A stretch of 64,000 bases of DNA from Picocystis sp. L7 (GCA_020975725.1 QXJR01000015.1:62001-126000), one strand, 5' to 3'; shown: positions 31,581 to 41,923, numbered from the stretch's first letter. The notes: generated from the sequence alone by a model not told the origin. Program-made: numbers and translations.

Positions 31581-33389
31581 TCAGCCGCGCGGAGGAGGAA
31601 CATCGCTCATGTCTGACTCCAATGCATCCAAAAGATCCATCTGCTTGCGGAGATACATGCGTTGAGCCTCCAAGACCTCCCGTGTCAAGGCCTTGGATTT
31701 AGAAGACAGACCCTGCATGGCGAAGGAACCCGAACGAGGGTCCGCGCTGGGAAAACGACGACAAGCAGCCTTGGTGGCCGCCACTGCCGCGGCCAGCGCA
31801 ATCTGTTGCTGCTCCGGCGTGGGATCCGGACTACGGTTGGTACCTGCTCCTCCGATTGCCAAACCAAGGCCAGGCGCACGTTCGGTCGCTCCTGCGTAGC
31901 CCGTGCGACCAACACTAGATGGACCGGGGAATCTGCGCCACCCCGTACCTACGAATCCATCTGGACCATCTGTGTTCTCTACTTGACCTCCACGTGTGTC
32001 TCTAAGACTCTGGACTTGCGGGGAAGGCTCCCCATCGCCTTCGTTTCTCATGGCTTGTTCCCTGGGTGGAACCCCTTCCCCTTCGAAGCCATCCTGAGCC
32101 TCAAAGTGCGGAAGCCCTTCCCCGAGAGCGGCCCTGCCATGGCGTCGACGCCTCAGCTCCTCCTCGGTCGGTCCTCCGAGTGGCTGGTGAAGGAACTCTT
32201 GTGCGTCCCCAAAGCCTTCTGCCATGTCCGGATGATCTTGTTGCTCTGCGTCTGCAGCGGGTCTGGTGGTGGGTGCTTCCGTGGGCACTGGGCTGCGACA
32301 GATGGGGCAGTTTTGCTGCCTTTCCAACCAAGACCGCAGGCAGTGCACATGGTAGCAGTGACCACAGGGCAGTTTTTTCGCTTCGTGCATCTCCTCTCTG
32401 CACACGGCACAAGTTCTGTCCGCCCTTTCCAGGTCCTCTTCCGTAGCGTTGGGGAACAAGGTGTTGATGTTGGATGCTATCTTCCTGTACTGCAGGAAGA
32501 GAACGAGCCTGTTCTTGAAGTTGCGGAAGGTCCAATACAGGTCCCTCATGAGGTGCAAGGGCAGCCCGTAGTTTGCCAGGACGACCGAGAAGAAGGACAA
32601 GTACACGACCATGTGAAAGAAGTCCATCGCCAGTTCGAGGTAGAAGATGGTCGTCCCCTTTCCCGTCCACGTGCCTTCCGTATACATGTCCGCCATGAAA
32701 ACTCCGTATTTGCAGACGATCATGACCACCGTGGAGCAGAGGATGGTGTACTCGAAGGCGAAGAGGAGCAGCACCGAAGGACCAGTCGTCCACGTGGTCC
32801 AGAGCGCATGGTACAGGAACACCACGTCGACGACCTGCAGAATTTCGCATGAATTCGTTCCGTCCGTCTCGGTCAGCATTCGCGTTTTTCTCCTGGTATC
32901 GTTCGCGTCCAGTCTCCCAGGCACGCTTCGCTTTCGACGCACCATGAGGATGGCCAGGAAGGACAGCAGCTTGACGTGCACTCCCACGCGTATTTCCGGC
33001 GAGGTTTCGAGGTGTGCTTCGCGGTCCTGTGCGAGCCAATGGAAGACTTTTCCAAAGAAGAGGGCAGCGAAGAGCACGAGGGTGGTGGCGTCGAAGTCGC
33101 TTCGGAAGATGGTGAGGGCCAGGCACGTTTCCATGAGCGCATCCCTGGACCTTTCCGCGATTCTTTCGACTTCCACGTCCCTCAAGGGTCCGAAGAATGC
33201 CATTTGCAGGCCTCTTGCGAGGCAGATCGCCATGCTGAGCGCACAGTTACCAAAGACGACCTTTCCGATCTTGGACGTGCTGAGGTGCACGGCCGCGGGA
33301 TAGAACTGCTGCTTCGCGTGCCAGGCGTGCCAGCAGACCCCCACGGCCGCCATCACGCTTGAGCACGCGTACAGGGACAGCCTCGCCAT
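31581..33389 (-). CDS. HRD1: HRD1/synoviolin-like ER membrane RING ubiquitin ligase, with an in-frame intron
   Basis: HRD1 is the multi-spanning E3 ligase of ER-associated degradation. The frame starts at the ATG at 33389 and has five or six hydrophobic segments in the first 290 residues, including LYACSSVMAAVGVCW, LVLFAALFFGKVFHWLAQD (an HRD1 signature) and GPSVLLLFAFEYTIL. A RING-H2 finger follows (CAVCREEM...PCGHCYHVHCLRSWL...CPICRSP), then a long low-complexity tail. Residues 150-185 (32835-32942) are charged, interrupt a membrane segment absent in homologues, and are bounded by ATG|GTGCGT and CTGCAG|GTC. I read them as a 108-bp intron that happens to be open in frame, giving a 566-residue protein. 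Confidence 0.9.
   Translation of the reverse strand: MARLSLYACSSVMAAVGVCWHAWHAKQQFYPAAVHLSTSKIGKVVFGNCALSMAICLARGLQMAFFGPLRDVEVERIAERSRDALMETCLALTIFRSDFDATTLVLFAALFFGKVFHWLAQDREAHLETSPEIRVGVHVKLLSFLAILMVRRKRSVPGRLDANDTRRKTRMLTETDGTNSCEILQVVDVVFLYHALWTTWTTGPSVLLLFAFEYTILCSTVVMIVCKYGVFMADMYTEGTWTGKGTTIFYLELAMDFFHMVVYLSFFSVVLANYGLPLHLMRDLYWTFRNFKNRLVLFLQYRKIASNINTLFPNATEEDLERADRTCAVCREEMHEAKKLPCGHCYHVHCLRSWLERQQNCPICRSPVPTEAPTTRPAADAEQQDHPDMAEGFGDAQEFLHQPLGGPTEEELRRRRHGRAALGEGLPHFEAQDGFEGEGVPPREQAMRNEGDGEPSPQVQSLRDTRGGQVENTDGPDGFVGTGWRRFPGPSSVGRTGYAGATERAPGLGLAIGGAGTNRSPDPTPEQQQIALAAAVAATKAACRRFPSADPRSGSFAMQGLSSKSKALTREVLEAQRMYLRKQMDLLDALESDMSDVPPPRG
32835..32942 (-). other. In-frame intron of the HRD1-like gene (108 bp)
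   Basis: The donor is GTGCGT and the acceptor is CTGCAG, phase 0, with a length divisible by three and no stop. Removal joins FLAILM to VVDVVFLYHA into one continuous hydrophobic segment as in HRD1 homologues. Confidence 0.8.
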
Positions 33390-33439
33390 CCCGACCCCGA
33401 CCGCAGCACGCGCAGCACGCGCAGCACGTGTGCGCGAGG

Positions 33440-33850
33440 ATCCCGACCAATGGCTTGGCCTTCCCCCTCCCCTCTCCCTCCCCCTCGGACAGAGGGACCT
33501 TCTCTCACCATCCCTCTCAGAGTCTCTCTCATCATCCCCTCGAACAGAGGGACTCTCTCACCATCCCTCCGGGTCTCACCATCCCTCTCAGACCGAGGGA
33601 CTCCCTGGCGATCCCTCAGAAACGGTCTCTCTCTATCCCTGAGAAGGAGACTCTCTGTCCATCCCTCTCTCAAAAAGTCTCTCTCTGCCCATCCCTCTCT
33701 CGAAAAGTCTCTCTCTGCCCATCCCTCTCTCAAAAAGTCTCTCTCTGCCCATCCCTCTCTCGAAAAGTCTCTCTCTGCCCATCCCTCTCTCAAAAAGTCT
33801 GTCTCTGCCCATCCCTCTCGGACAGAGTCTCTGTGTCAATCTTCGTCCCA
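33440..33850. repeat. Pyrimidine-rich tandem repeats upstream of the HRD1-like gene
   Basis: The left part has degenerate CATCCCTCT units; 33650-33820 holds about six copies of a 30-bp unit (CCATCCCTCTCTC followed by AAAAGTCTCTCTCTG). It lies about 50-460 bp upstream of the HRD1 ATG and is purine-rich on that gene's coding strand. Confidence 0.9.
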
Positions 33851-34170
33851 ACGTCTCCCGTTTTCTCTTCCGGATCTCCTCCCACCTCCAGCACGGAAGG
33901 TAGGTCGTCCTCGACGGGTCATGTCCCACGGTCGGGCTCTAGAAGCAGAGAAGGTTCGGTCGAGGTCGGGCGATCCCGGAATGGATCGTCGAGGATGTTC
34001 TCGTATCCTCGAACGCACGCGTTCCCCGTCTCCCCATCCTCCCCTCCCTTCCCTCTTCCAAAATCGCGATATGGGACGTGTCCCGTCGAGGACGTGCTTC
34101 CTTCCCCCTTTCCCCTTGGGGGAGGGAGGCGATCGGATGGGTTAAGTTCGAAGTTAACACAAGGTCGACG
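33851..34170. other. Promoter-side region of cpSRP54
   Basis: No gene. Contains a CCCTTTC motif at 34106-34112 inside CCCCCTTTCCCC, about 60 bp upstream of the cpSRP54 ATG. Confidence 0.45.
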
Positions 34171-35790
34171 ATGGTGTCGGCGATGCGATGCGCCACGTCG
34201 GCACCGCCATCGCCATGGAGCGCACGAAGGAGCGCTTGGACGGGGTCTCGGATGGCGTGGAGGACGGGAGGAAGCAACAGGAACCCCTGGAACCGCACCT
34301 CGCGCGTGGTGGTGCGTGCAGAGGTGTTCGACCGACTCAGCGAGAGGATGGAAGGCGCATGGAAGACGCTCAAAGGCGAAGATCGGATCACGCAAGAAAA
34401 CATCAAAGAACCGCTGAAAGAGATACGGAGGGCGCTCCTGGAAGCAGACGTGAGCCTTCCCGTCGTGAGAAGCTTCGTCAAGCGAGTGGAAGCGTCGGCG
34501 GTGGGAACCGGCGTGGTGCAAGGGGTCAAGCCAGACCAACAGCTCGTCAAATGCGTCTACGACGAACTGCTGGAGCTGCTGGGAAGCGAAAGAGCCGAGC
34601 TCGAGTTCGAAACGAACGGACCCACCGTCATTGTCATGGCCGGACTGCAAGGCGTGGGCAAAACCACCGCCTGTGGAAAACTGGCCAAGTACCTCAAGAA
34701 ACAAGGGAAAAGCGTACTCATGGTGGCCACTGATGTGTACCGTCCAGCCGCGGTGGACCAGCTGGTCACCGTGGGAAAAAACATCGATGTGCCGGTGTTC
34801 GAAATGGGCACCTCCGAAAAACCGGTCAACATTGCCAAGAAAGGTGTGGAAGAAGCCAAGAAAAGCAAAGCGGATGTGGTGATCGTGGACACCGCTGGAC
34901 GCCTGCAGATCAACCAAGACATGATGGATGAGCTGATAGACATTCGAAAGGCCGTCAAGCCGACCGAAACCCTGCTGGTGGTAGATGCAATGACCGGACA
35001 AGAGGCAGCCGGATTGGTCAAGACGTTCAACGAAGCGTGCGAACTTACTGGAGCCATCCTCACCAAGCTGGATGGCGACTCTCGTGGCGGAGCAGCGCTG
35101 AGCATCCGCGAAGTTTCAGGCAAGCCGATCAAGTTTGTTGGCTTGGGTGAAAAATTGGACGCACTGGAACCGTTCTATCCCGAGAGGTTGGTGGGTCGTA
35201 TCTTGGGAATGGGAGATGTGCTGACCTTGGTGGAGAAAGCCCAAGAAACGGTCGATGCAAAGGAAGCAGAAAGAATGCAAAAGAGGATCATGGAGGCCAA
35301 ATTTGACTTCAACGATTTCCTGAAGCAATCGAAAATGGTGGCCAACATGGGTAACATGGGACAGCTCATGAAGATGCTCCCAGGCATGGGCAAAATCAGC
35401 GACAAAGCTCTCAAGGATGCTGAAGGCATGCTGAAAGTGTTCGAATCAATGATCAATTCCATGACCCCAGAGGAGAGGTCCAAGCCGGAGGTTTTAGCCG
35501 CGTCCCCCTCGAGGAGACGGCGCGTTGCAAAAGGCAGCGGCAGATCCGAGACTGAGGTGAGCAACCTGTTGCAGCAGTTCAGTGCCATGCGATCTCGCAT
35601 GCAAAGCTTGACAAAGATGATGCAGAATGGCGGCAACGGGATGCCGGAAGGTATGGGACAAATGTCGGAGGAGGAAATGATGAAGGTGCTCGGGGCGGGA
35701 CAAAAGCGCGTGAATCCCAACAAGGTCAAACGCAAGAAAGGCACTGGCAAAGGCAAAGGCTTTGCTACGGCCAAGGGATTTGCCAAGTAG
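34171..35790 (+). CDS. cpSRP54: Plastid signal recognition particle 54 kDa protein (cpSRP54)
   Basis: A GTPase that targets thylakoid membrane proteins in the plastid stroma. The ATG at 34171 gives 539 residues with a Ser/Arg-rich transit peptide (about 1-45). The helical N domain follows (about 50-140), then the G domain ([47 protein letters not shown]) and the methionine-rich M domain (from about 370; [26 protein letters not shown]). The bacterial-like motifs and presequence separate it from cytosolic SRP54. The tail ends in a Lys/Gly-rich stretch ([12 protein letters not shown]). I do not see the ARRKRK motif that land-plant cpSRP54 uses to bind cpSRP43. Divergent from HRD1 across about 780 bp. 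Confidence 0.94.
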   Translation: MVSAMRCATSAPPSPWSARRSAWTGSRMAWRTGGSNRNPWNRTSRVVVRAEVFDRLSERMEGAWKTLKGEDRITQENIKEPLKEIRRALLEADVSLPVVRSFVKRVEASAVGTGVVQGVKPDQQLVKCVYDELLELLGSERAELEFETNGPTVIVMAGLQGVGKTTACGKLAKYLKKQGKSVLMVATDVYRPAAVDQLVTVGKNIDVPVFEMGTSEKPVNIAKKGVEEAKKSKADVVIVDTAGRLQINQDMMDELIDIRKAVKPTETLLVVDAMTGQEAAGLVKTFNEACELTGAILTKLDGDSRGGAALSIREVSGKPIKFVGLGEKLDALEPFYPERLVGRILGMGDVLTLVEKAQETVDAKEAERMQKRIMEAKFDFNDFLKQSKMVANMGNMGQLMKMLPGMGKISDKALKDAEGMLKVFESMINSMTPEERSKPEVLAASPSRRRRVAKGSGRSETEVSNLLQQFSAMRSRMQSLTKMMQNGGNGMPEGMGQMSEEEMMKVLGAGQKRVNPNKVKRKKGTGKGKGFATAKGFAK

Positions 35791-36794
35791 CCGTCGAATA
35801 ATTTCGTGCCGAGCACTCGGTCAGGTAGTCGTGGGCTTGCAGTTGCTCGTGTATCTTTGAATCGACCACCTTGCAATGTTCCCTCGCTTCCACCGTCCGC
35901 ACCCAACCTTTGAACTTGCGGATCATACTCACGCTTGCGCACAGCCGGCGTTGCTTTGAATTTAGGATGTCTGCGTGGCATTTCCTCATCTCTGTTCTCC
36001 CGCCAGGCCGCAAGTCTTGGGTTCACATGTGATGGACTCCTCCTCGCACCGGTTTCTCTTGCTTCCGTGGCGGCTGGTGAATGCTGTGCACGCAAGAGCC
36101 AATGTTGTTTGAGTGCGTTTCCGGGCACGGTCCCCCTTTCCCTTGTTTACAAGTGCATTCCCCAGCGTGGGTTGGACAGAGAACAGGCTGGCAGAGCGTG
36201 CTCCTGGTCCTTCTTCCATCGGTTGGAAATCCCTCCAAGGCAGCGCGGACGTTCGAAGGTTTCATCCGCGGAGTGCGGATGAATCTCGTGCTTCACGGGA
36301 TTGGCATTCCATGCCTTTGGGTTTGAATTCGCGGGTCGCACCATCCGTCTCCCTGCCAGCACCCTGGCAACGGACACGGTGCCCATCGCACGGATTTGGA
36401 TCCGCAGGGCCAATCCTGCTCCCTTGCACGTCCTCCCACCTGGTTGTTCCTGCACGTTGGATGCTGTGCCTCCATCCAGCATGCGCATGCAAGCAATTCC
36501 ATCCCTTGTCCACCAATCCCACGTGTCATGGGTGTGGTTGTGATGGACCCCACAACCACCTCCCTTTCCATCCCGGGGTCCCCCTCCCCTCCCCTCCCCT
36601 TCCTTTCGGGCTCCCAATGCCCCCCTTTTGGCGACCCTCACATGCCCCCCTTTCGGGGATGGGGTCCACCGACGTTCCCGAAGGTTTTGGTTTCGAATTC
36701 GAAATCGACGTCCACAGACGCGTTCGAGGCGCGTTGAAGCGCACGTTCGAAGGCTTCGAATCGAAGACAAGCGTCCCGAGGAAGGAAGAAGACC
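35791..36794. other. Intergenic stretch between cpSRP54 and thymidine kinase
   Basis: No recognisable gene; the long minus-strand frame here is an anti-sense shadow that runs under the kinase gene. 36560-36660 is pyrimidine-rich and contains CCCTTTC at 36648-36654, 141 bp upstream of the kinase ATG. Confidence 0.5.
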
Positions 36795-37442
36795 ATGTCG
36801 ATCGAACTGGTGGTCGGACCGGCGCTGTCCGGCAAGAGCAACGAGGTGGCGGATCGGATGAGAAGACAGGCTGTCGCAGGGAAACGTTGCTTGGTGGTGC
36901 GCCACGAAGCAGACTGCGAACGGTTCTGCGAATGGCCCAGAGATCAGATCGTGACGCACGACAAAGGATCGACCATCGGAGCCGTCGTCTGCGCCCGCCT
37001 GAGAGACGTGGTGGATCTCGTGGCTCGAGCAGAAGTCGTCGGGGTCGACGAAGGACAGCTGTTCCCTGACCTGGCGGAAATATGCGAGTATTGGGCCAAC
37101 ATGGGAAAAAAAGTCTTCGTGGCAGCCTTGGACGCTACCTACGAACGGAAACCCTTCCAAAACGTGACGGACCTCGTCCCCCTCGCCGAAAAAGTCAAGA
37201 AAATCAGAGGAGTGTGCTCCGCTTGTGGAGGAGATGCAGCCTTCAGCAAACTGGCCGAATCCAGGGATGGGAAAACGCTGCATCAAGACGAAAGAAAACT
37301 CATGAGACCGGTCTGTCGAGGTTGCTACTTTCGAAAAGCCGTGAGCCCCACAATCGTACGTGCTCAAATACCGTCCATCGAGAACCTGACCCTCGCATTC
37401 GACAGCTGGAGCGCCCCACCTTCGCCTCGTACGCCCACCTGA
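36795..37442 (+). CDS. TK1: Thymidine kinase (TK1 type)
   Basis: Phosphorylates thymidine to dTMP in the salvage pathway. The 215-residue product is a normal TK1 length. It opens with the P-loop GPALSGKS at residues 8-15, followed by the Walker B/DEGQLF segment (DEGQLFPDL, about residue 85), the catalytic-glutamate region and a zinc site of two Cys pairs (CSACGG near 140 and CRGCYF near 175). The substrate lasso precedes the second Cys pair, although the family's usual Tyr/Phe contacts there are only partly visible. A GPALSGKS loop replaces the usual GPMFSGKS/T. Single exon. Start ATG chosen because it directly precedes the conserved P-loop strand. Confidence 0.92.
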   Translation: MSIELVVGPALSGKSNEVADRMRRQAVAGKRCLVVRHEADCERFCEWPRDQIVTHDKGSTIGAVVCARLRDVVDLVARAEVVGVDEGQLFPDLAEICEYWANMGKKVFVAALDATYERKPFQNVTDLVPLAEKVKKIRGVCSACGGDAAFSKLAESRDGKTLHQDERKLMRPVCRGCYFRKAVSPTIVRAQIPSIENLTLAFDSWSAPPSPRTPT

Positions 37443-37919
37443 GGAACACGTCCAAAGATACAGAAAAAGGACAAAAGTACTCCGATCCTCCTTTGCGTTG
37501 AAGTTGGAACTAGCGTTGATTGCAACATGCGCAGTGACCGCGAAGAGGGTGGATTCCAAGACGTACCATGGATTCTCCACGCATTTCCATGGCGGCGGAA
37601 GCACTGCCGTTACCTGTATTCAAAAATTGACAGCAACAACACCGCTCCGCGTGCCCCATCCCGCGCTTTCCGAAACGCTGTGCCCTTCACCACAACGTCC
37701 GAGCTTGCCTGCAGCTCAAAGCGCCTTGCTTATGTGCGCTGCTCACCTCTGCACGATCGAACGGTTTGCGCGCACAAATCCATGCGTGATCGCATCGCTT
37801 TGGTGCCCGGTGCCACACTCCGTGCTTGGACAGGATCTTCTCCCGTCCCGCCGTCTTTGCCGATGCGGGTGAAATGACGTACCAACCGAGCGAGCAGTGG
37901 TCCCGTCTCCTCCGTGGGA
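37443..37919. other. Shared 3' flank of thymidine kinase and cactin
   Basis: No gene seen. The two genes converge with 477 bp between stops; I found no TGTAA on either strand close to the stops. Confidence 0.5.
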
Positions 37920-39620
37920 TCACCTTCTGTACCGCGCTCGTTTGAGGTTGAAGTAGAGCTGCAGCACGCCACGGTCGAATACGGATTTGAACCCACGTTT
38001 CCTGCTGTATTCCCAATCTTTGTTCACGATGCGGAAGGCGATGTCTTCGTACGGAGGACCGGCATGGAAGCGTAGAATGCAGGTGTCTCCGTCGGAGTTG
38101 CTGCGGTCCGGCTCCACCTTGTACGTGGGCGTTTTCTCCTTCTCGATGAGGTCGGGATAGAAGATGTTGAACTTGTACCCCTGTATGGTCTTGGGAGGCG
38201 GGTTGTCGTGGTCATAGTGCGTGCGATTGTACTTGTTCCAGTCGTATCCCGTGTGGACCCGATTGAAATACTTGGGCTTCCGGGGCCTGTACTTGTCTTG
38301 CCAAGCGTACTTTTGGTTGGCCAGCTCCACCTCTTCGTTGAAGCCCGCTCCGACCTCTTCTCCTTCGGCCGCCACGCCCATGGCTCCGAGCGCGCTCCTT
38401 CGAAACTCCTCCTCTGGATCCGTGGGTTGGTGATGCGTTGCGGAAGGAACGCCGATGGAGCCCGCGTGCGTTCCTACGTTACGTTCCATCCCTGGATCCT
38501 GCTCTTGGTGCTGTCCGTGCCCCTTGGAGCGTTCTCCGATGTCTTCCTCCGCGTCTTCTCCCTTCTTGCGTGGTGGAGCCACGTGAGCGAACTTTTGGAA
38601 GGGTCTGGGTGCGGTTTCTTTCTTCGGCATCGATTGCACGCGGAGGAGTATGTCTTTCAGCTTCACCTTGGCTTGCTGCACCTTGAGCCTGTCCAGCACT
38701 TCTTCCCAGTAGTCGTATTCGGTGGTATTCCCACGGTGCAGGGTGTCTTGGATGTTGTGTTGCAGTTCGTCCAGTTCGGGTCCGGTCCTGTCGGCGAACA
38801 TCCGCTGCACGTCCTTCTCGATCTCGTGGTACATCTTCCTGGACATCCTCTTGCATCGTTCTTGGACGGCCTCTTCCTTTTGGTGCTTCAAGGTGGATTC
38901 GCAGAGCACCGACAGGGCGTCCCAGAACTGGATGCAGGTTTCGTCTTCCCGATCGAGTTCTTTCTGTTCGAGCACGTCTTGGGCGAGTTCTTCCTTCTCG
39001 TTCGCGTCGAGGCTGTCTACGATCCGTTGCGGCGTCGGCATGTCGAGGTCTTCTTTTTCTGGGAAGTGGAGCATGCGTGCGAAGATGTCGACGGCTTTGG
39101 CACGTCCTGCGACCAGTCTCATGTGGGAGCGTATCCTGGCTTGTTCGAGGAGGAACTTCTCTTCTTTTTTCTCCAGTTCCACGGATTCCGCCCACGCTCT
39201 CTCTCGGCTCATCCTTTGGTTCTCTTCTTCCATCTGCGTCCTCGTCCTTTCCCTTTCTTCTCGTTCTCGTTTCACTTTCTCCACTTCTCGCATCCGTTCT
39301 TCGTGTCGCTTCCGTTCGGCTTGTTCGTTCATCTCTTCTGGCGTGGCGCCTTGGAGGATCTTCTCTTCGATCTTCTTCCCCCACACGAACCTCTGCGAAA
39401 GCTTGTTGTCTCCGAACGGATTGTCTTCGTCCGTGTATCCCACCACGTCCGTCTTCCCTTGGACTTGTTGTTGGAGGGTTTTGGCGACGCGACGGGCCTC
39501 CTTCTTGGCCCGCTTTCGACGCAAACGTTCCTCTTCCGATTCCCTTGGATCCGAACTCCCTTCCAAACCCTCCCAAGCGCGTGCCTTGGCGTCCACGTGG
39601 AATGAACGAGCTCGATCCAT
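37920..39620 (-). CDS. CACTIN: Cactin, spliceosome-associated protein
   Basis: Cactin is a conserved nuclear protein of the catalytic spliceosome. The ATG at 39620 gives 566 residues. The N-terminal third is a long charged helix (KKEARRVAKTLQQQ, then a Glu/Arg/Lys coiled coil to about 160). The mid domain (about 150-340) contains RMLHFPEKEDLDMPTPQ and the CIQFWDALSVLCES stretch. The C-terminal cactin domain (about 440-566) is very well conserved: KYRPRKPKYFNRVHTGYDWN, YNRTHYDHDNPPPK, QGYKFNIFYPDL and the terminal FDRGVLQLYFNLKRARYRR. Single exon. An open frame continues six codons upstream of this ATG without another ATG. Confidence 0.96.
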   Translation of the reverse strand: MDRARSFHVDAKARAWEGLEGSSDPRESEEERLRRKRAKKEARRVAKTLQQQVQGKTDVVGYTDEDNPFGDNKLSQRFVWGKKIEEKILQGATPEEMNEQAERKRHEERMREVEKVKREREERERTRTQMEEENQRMSRERAWAESVELEKKEEKFLLEQARIRSHMRLVAGRAKAVDIFARMLHFPEKEDLDMPTPQRIVDSLDANEKEELAQDVLEQKELDREDETCIQFWDALSVLCESTLKHQKEEAVQERCKRMSRKMYHEIEKDVQRMFADRTGPELDELQHNIQDTLHRGNTTEYDYWEEVLDRLKVQQAKVKLKDILLRVQSMPKKETAPRPFQKFAHVAPPRKKGEDAEEDIGERSKGHGQHQEQDPGMERNVGTHAGSIGVPSATHHQPTDPEEEFRRSALGAMGVAAEGEEVGAGFNEEVELANQKYAWQDKYRPRKPKYFNRVHTGYDWNKYNRTHYDHDNPPPKTIQGYKFNIFYPDLIEKEKTPTYKVEPDRSNSDGDTCILRFHAGPPYEDIAFRIVNKDWEYSRKRGFKSVFDRGVLQLYFNLKRARYRR

Positions 39621-39654
39621 CGCGCGACGCGAAACCAATCCTTCCCTAAACCGA

Positions 39655-40240
39655 TCTCACACCCTCTCTGCTTGTTCTCTCTCTCTCTCTGTCCCTCCCT
39701 CTCGGCCTGCATCCTCGGTATTCTCTCGGTGTAAAGGCTCTGTCTCTGTCTCTGTCTCTCTGTCTCTGTCTCTGTCTCTGTCTCTCTCTCTGTCTCTGTC
39801 TCTCTGTCTCTCCTTGTCTCTGCCTGTTCTCCCTTCCACGATCTCTCTCCCTGTCGGCCTATACTCTCTGTCTCTGTCTCTGTCCATTCTCCCTTCCACG
39901 ATCTCTCTCCCTCTCGGCCTATATTCTCTGTCTGTGTGGATGCTGTGTCTTTGTCTCTGTCTCTGTCCATTCTCTGTCTCTGTCCTTGTCTCTGCCTGTT
40001 CTCCCTCCCTCGATCTCTCTCCCTCTCGGCCTATATTCTCTGTCTGTGTGGATGCTCTGTCTCTGTCCATTCTCCCTTCCACGATCTCTCTCCCTGTCGG
40101 CCTATATTCTCTGTCTCTGTCTCTGTCCATTCTCCCTTCCACGATCTCTCTCGGTGTGTATTCTCTCCATCTCTCTTGGTCTCCATCTGCGTGTGTGCGT
40201 GTGTGGGTGTGTGTCTCCCTCTCCCTCTCCCTGCTCCCTG
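39655..40240. repeat. TCTCTG-type microsatellite/minisatellite array upstream of cactin
   Basis: Runs of (TCTCTG)n are interspersed with a longer recurring unit, CATTCTCCCTTCCACGATCTC next to CTCCCTGTCGGCCTATATTC, present about four to five times. It starts about 35 bp upstream of the cactin ATG and is GA-rich on the cactin coding strand. Confidence 0.92.
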
Positions 40241-41167
40241 GTGGTGGTGGGGAGAGACCGACGCCGACACGCTCCCTTGCGAATATGCGCATCCGGAAGC
40301 CAGGGGAAAGGGGAGCGTGTCCCCGTTTGATGGGGTGGATGGAAGGGAACGGTCCCGATGGGCACGAGGGGAAAGGGAATATTCGCAACGGAAAGGGGGG
40401 ATGGCGTCGCGGGTGGCGGAGTGGCGTGCATCAGGAGGAGATCGAGCGAGGCGTGGAGGCGATGCGAGAAGTGGATGGATGGAGATTGCCTATGGGATCC
40501 AAGAAGCGGACCCATCATCCCTCCCTCCACGAAAAGGACAACCACGCGGGATGGGTCCCGATTCCAACCACAAAGGACGCCACTCCATGGGATGGCGTCC
40601 ATCCACACCCTCCGTCGCGCTTCCAAGGAGAAAGGGCGGGAACGTACCGATGCATCCATGAAGGTGTCCAAACGGCCGGCCATCGAACGAACCGGATGGC
40701 ATCCCATCCACGGAGGTCCACCCCCCTCGATGCATGGATCGCAAGAGACACCCACCCCCCTTCATCCTACAGTTGAGATGTATGTATGTATGTATGTATG
40801 TATGTATGTATGTATGTATGTATGTATGTATGTATGTATGTATGTATGTATGTATGTATGTATGGATGGATGGATGGATGGATGTATGGATGGATGGATG
40901 GATGGCATGTCATGGGATGGCATGGGGAATGGACGAAGAGAGGCCCTTGCGACCCTCGCATGTCCTCTTCTCCTTCCTTCCACGTCCATGGCCAACCTGG
41001 CACGTGCTCTACCACCGTCTCCACCCTCTCTCTTCCTGTCCAACGCCTTCCTTCTTCCCCAATTCTTCCCCTCTTGGTTCGGTGGTGGATGCGTCTCGAG
41101 TCCACTTCGAGACAGGACTCGACGTGGATGCGCGTCGCATCGCGGCGTCGCGTGTCTCGAAGACGCG
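40241..41167. other. Intergenic stretch with a tetranucleotide microsatellite
   Basis: No recognisable gene; open frames here are extended by the repeat arrays. It holds the TATG/GATG array described separately. Confidence 0.5.
40777..40906. repeat. (TATG)n then (GATG)n microsatellite
   Basis: About 20 perfect TATG units followed by about ten GATG units with one interruption. A clean, probably length-variable microsatellite. Confidence 0.97.
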
Positions 41168-41923
41168 ATGCTGGCCGCGCGTTTCAGCGTCCAAGGGTCG
41201 CCGTGGACGTGCTGGAAGGCCAGGAAGGTCCCACGGAGGCGCGTGGCGCGTGCAGAAGGTCCTGCACGCGGCGATGGCGGTGAAGAGGAGGAGGAGGAAG
41301 CGAACCGCTTGCAAGAAGTGCTGGTGGAGCTGCTGCGCGCCGAAACGCTCAAGGCGAAGATGAAGGATGCACTGGAGAGGTACACCGAAGAAGAGGAGCA
41401 GAAGCTCAGGGAACTCGTCCAGGAAGCTCACGAGGAGTTCGACAAGCTGGACGAGCTCAACAAGCAGAGGACGCAGCTGGAGTTCGGATCCGCCTTGGCA
41501 GACATCGAACGCACCGCTTCGGAAGTCGAAGAACAGATACGAAAGAGCCGTGCAGAAAGCCGGAAGGACGGCCAGGACTTGGAAGACTTCGAGAAGAACA
41601 TGGAAGACCAACTCATGACCGGACTCTTCTTCAAGAGCATCCATCGCAGCACCAAGGACCCCAAGAGCGAAGCCGTTCGTCGAGCGACCAACGACGTCCG
41701 AAAACGAGTGGAAGAAGCCACGGATCGATCCATCGATTCGTTCGTGCTGCGCTGGATCGCCTACCTCTTTTTGACCGTGCTCGCGGGCGTGCCGCTGGTC
41801 GCTTCCGTGGCTCGCGAGGACGTGCCGGGTGCAGTCCCTGCCTTGTACACCTGCGTGCTCTTTCTGATGTCGTTGCAGATGCGCAAGGAACTGGACAAGC
41901 TGGAAAAGGACAAAGAAAGGTGA
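41168..41923 (+). CDS. Coiled-coil protein with C-terminal membrane segments, probably organellar (hypothetical)
   Basis: The 251-residue product begins with a basic, Arg-rich presequence-like stretch (about 1-33). Residues about 35-140 are a Glu/Lys/Leu-rich coiled coil (EEEEQKLRELVQEAHEEFDKL), followed by a charged region and two hydrophobic segments near the C-terminus (WIAYLFLTVLAGVPLVA and ALYTCVLFLMSLQM), then a short basic tail. I infer an organelle membrane protein with a soluble coiled coil. No family is recognised. The frame is open far upstream through the microsatellite; I chose the ATG at 41168 because upstream residues are repeat-derived. Confidence 0.72.
   Translation: MLAARFSVQGSPWTCWKARKVPRRRVARAEGPARGDGGEEEEEEANRLQEVLVELLRAETLKAKMKDALERYTEEEEQKLRELVQEAHEEFDKLDELNKQRTQLEFGSALADIERTASEVEEQIRKSRAESRKDGQDLEDFEKNMEDQLMTGLFFKSIHRSTKDPKSEAVRRATNDVRKRVEEATDRSIDSFVLRWIAYLFLTVLAGVPLVASVAREDVPGAVPALYTCVLFLMSLQMRKELDKLEKDKER

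Noticed and set aside
36147-37604. 485-codon minus-strand frame under thymidine kinase
   Set aside because: It is antisense to a clearly recognised kinase gene and has no recognisable domain.
39655-40240. CRISPR-like reading of the repeated CATTCTCCCTTCCACGATCTC units
   Set aside because: The spacers are themselves TCTCTG microsatellite, units vary in length, and the window is eukaryotic nuclear DNA.
40358-41167. 270 extra in-frame residues ahead of the coiled-coil membrane protein
   Set aside because: They include translated TATG/GATG microsatellite and upstream non-coding sequence.
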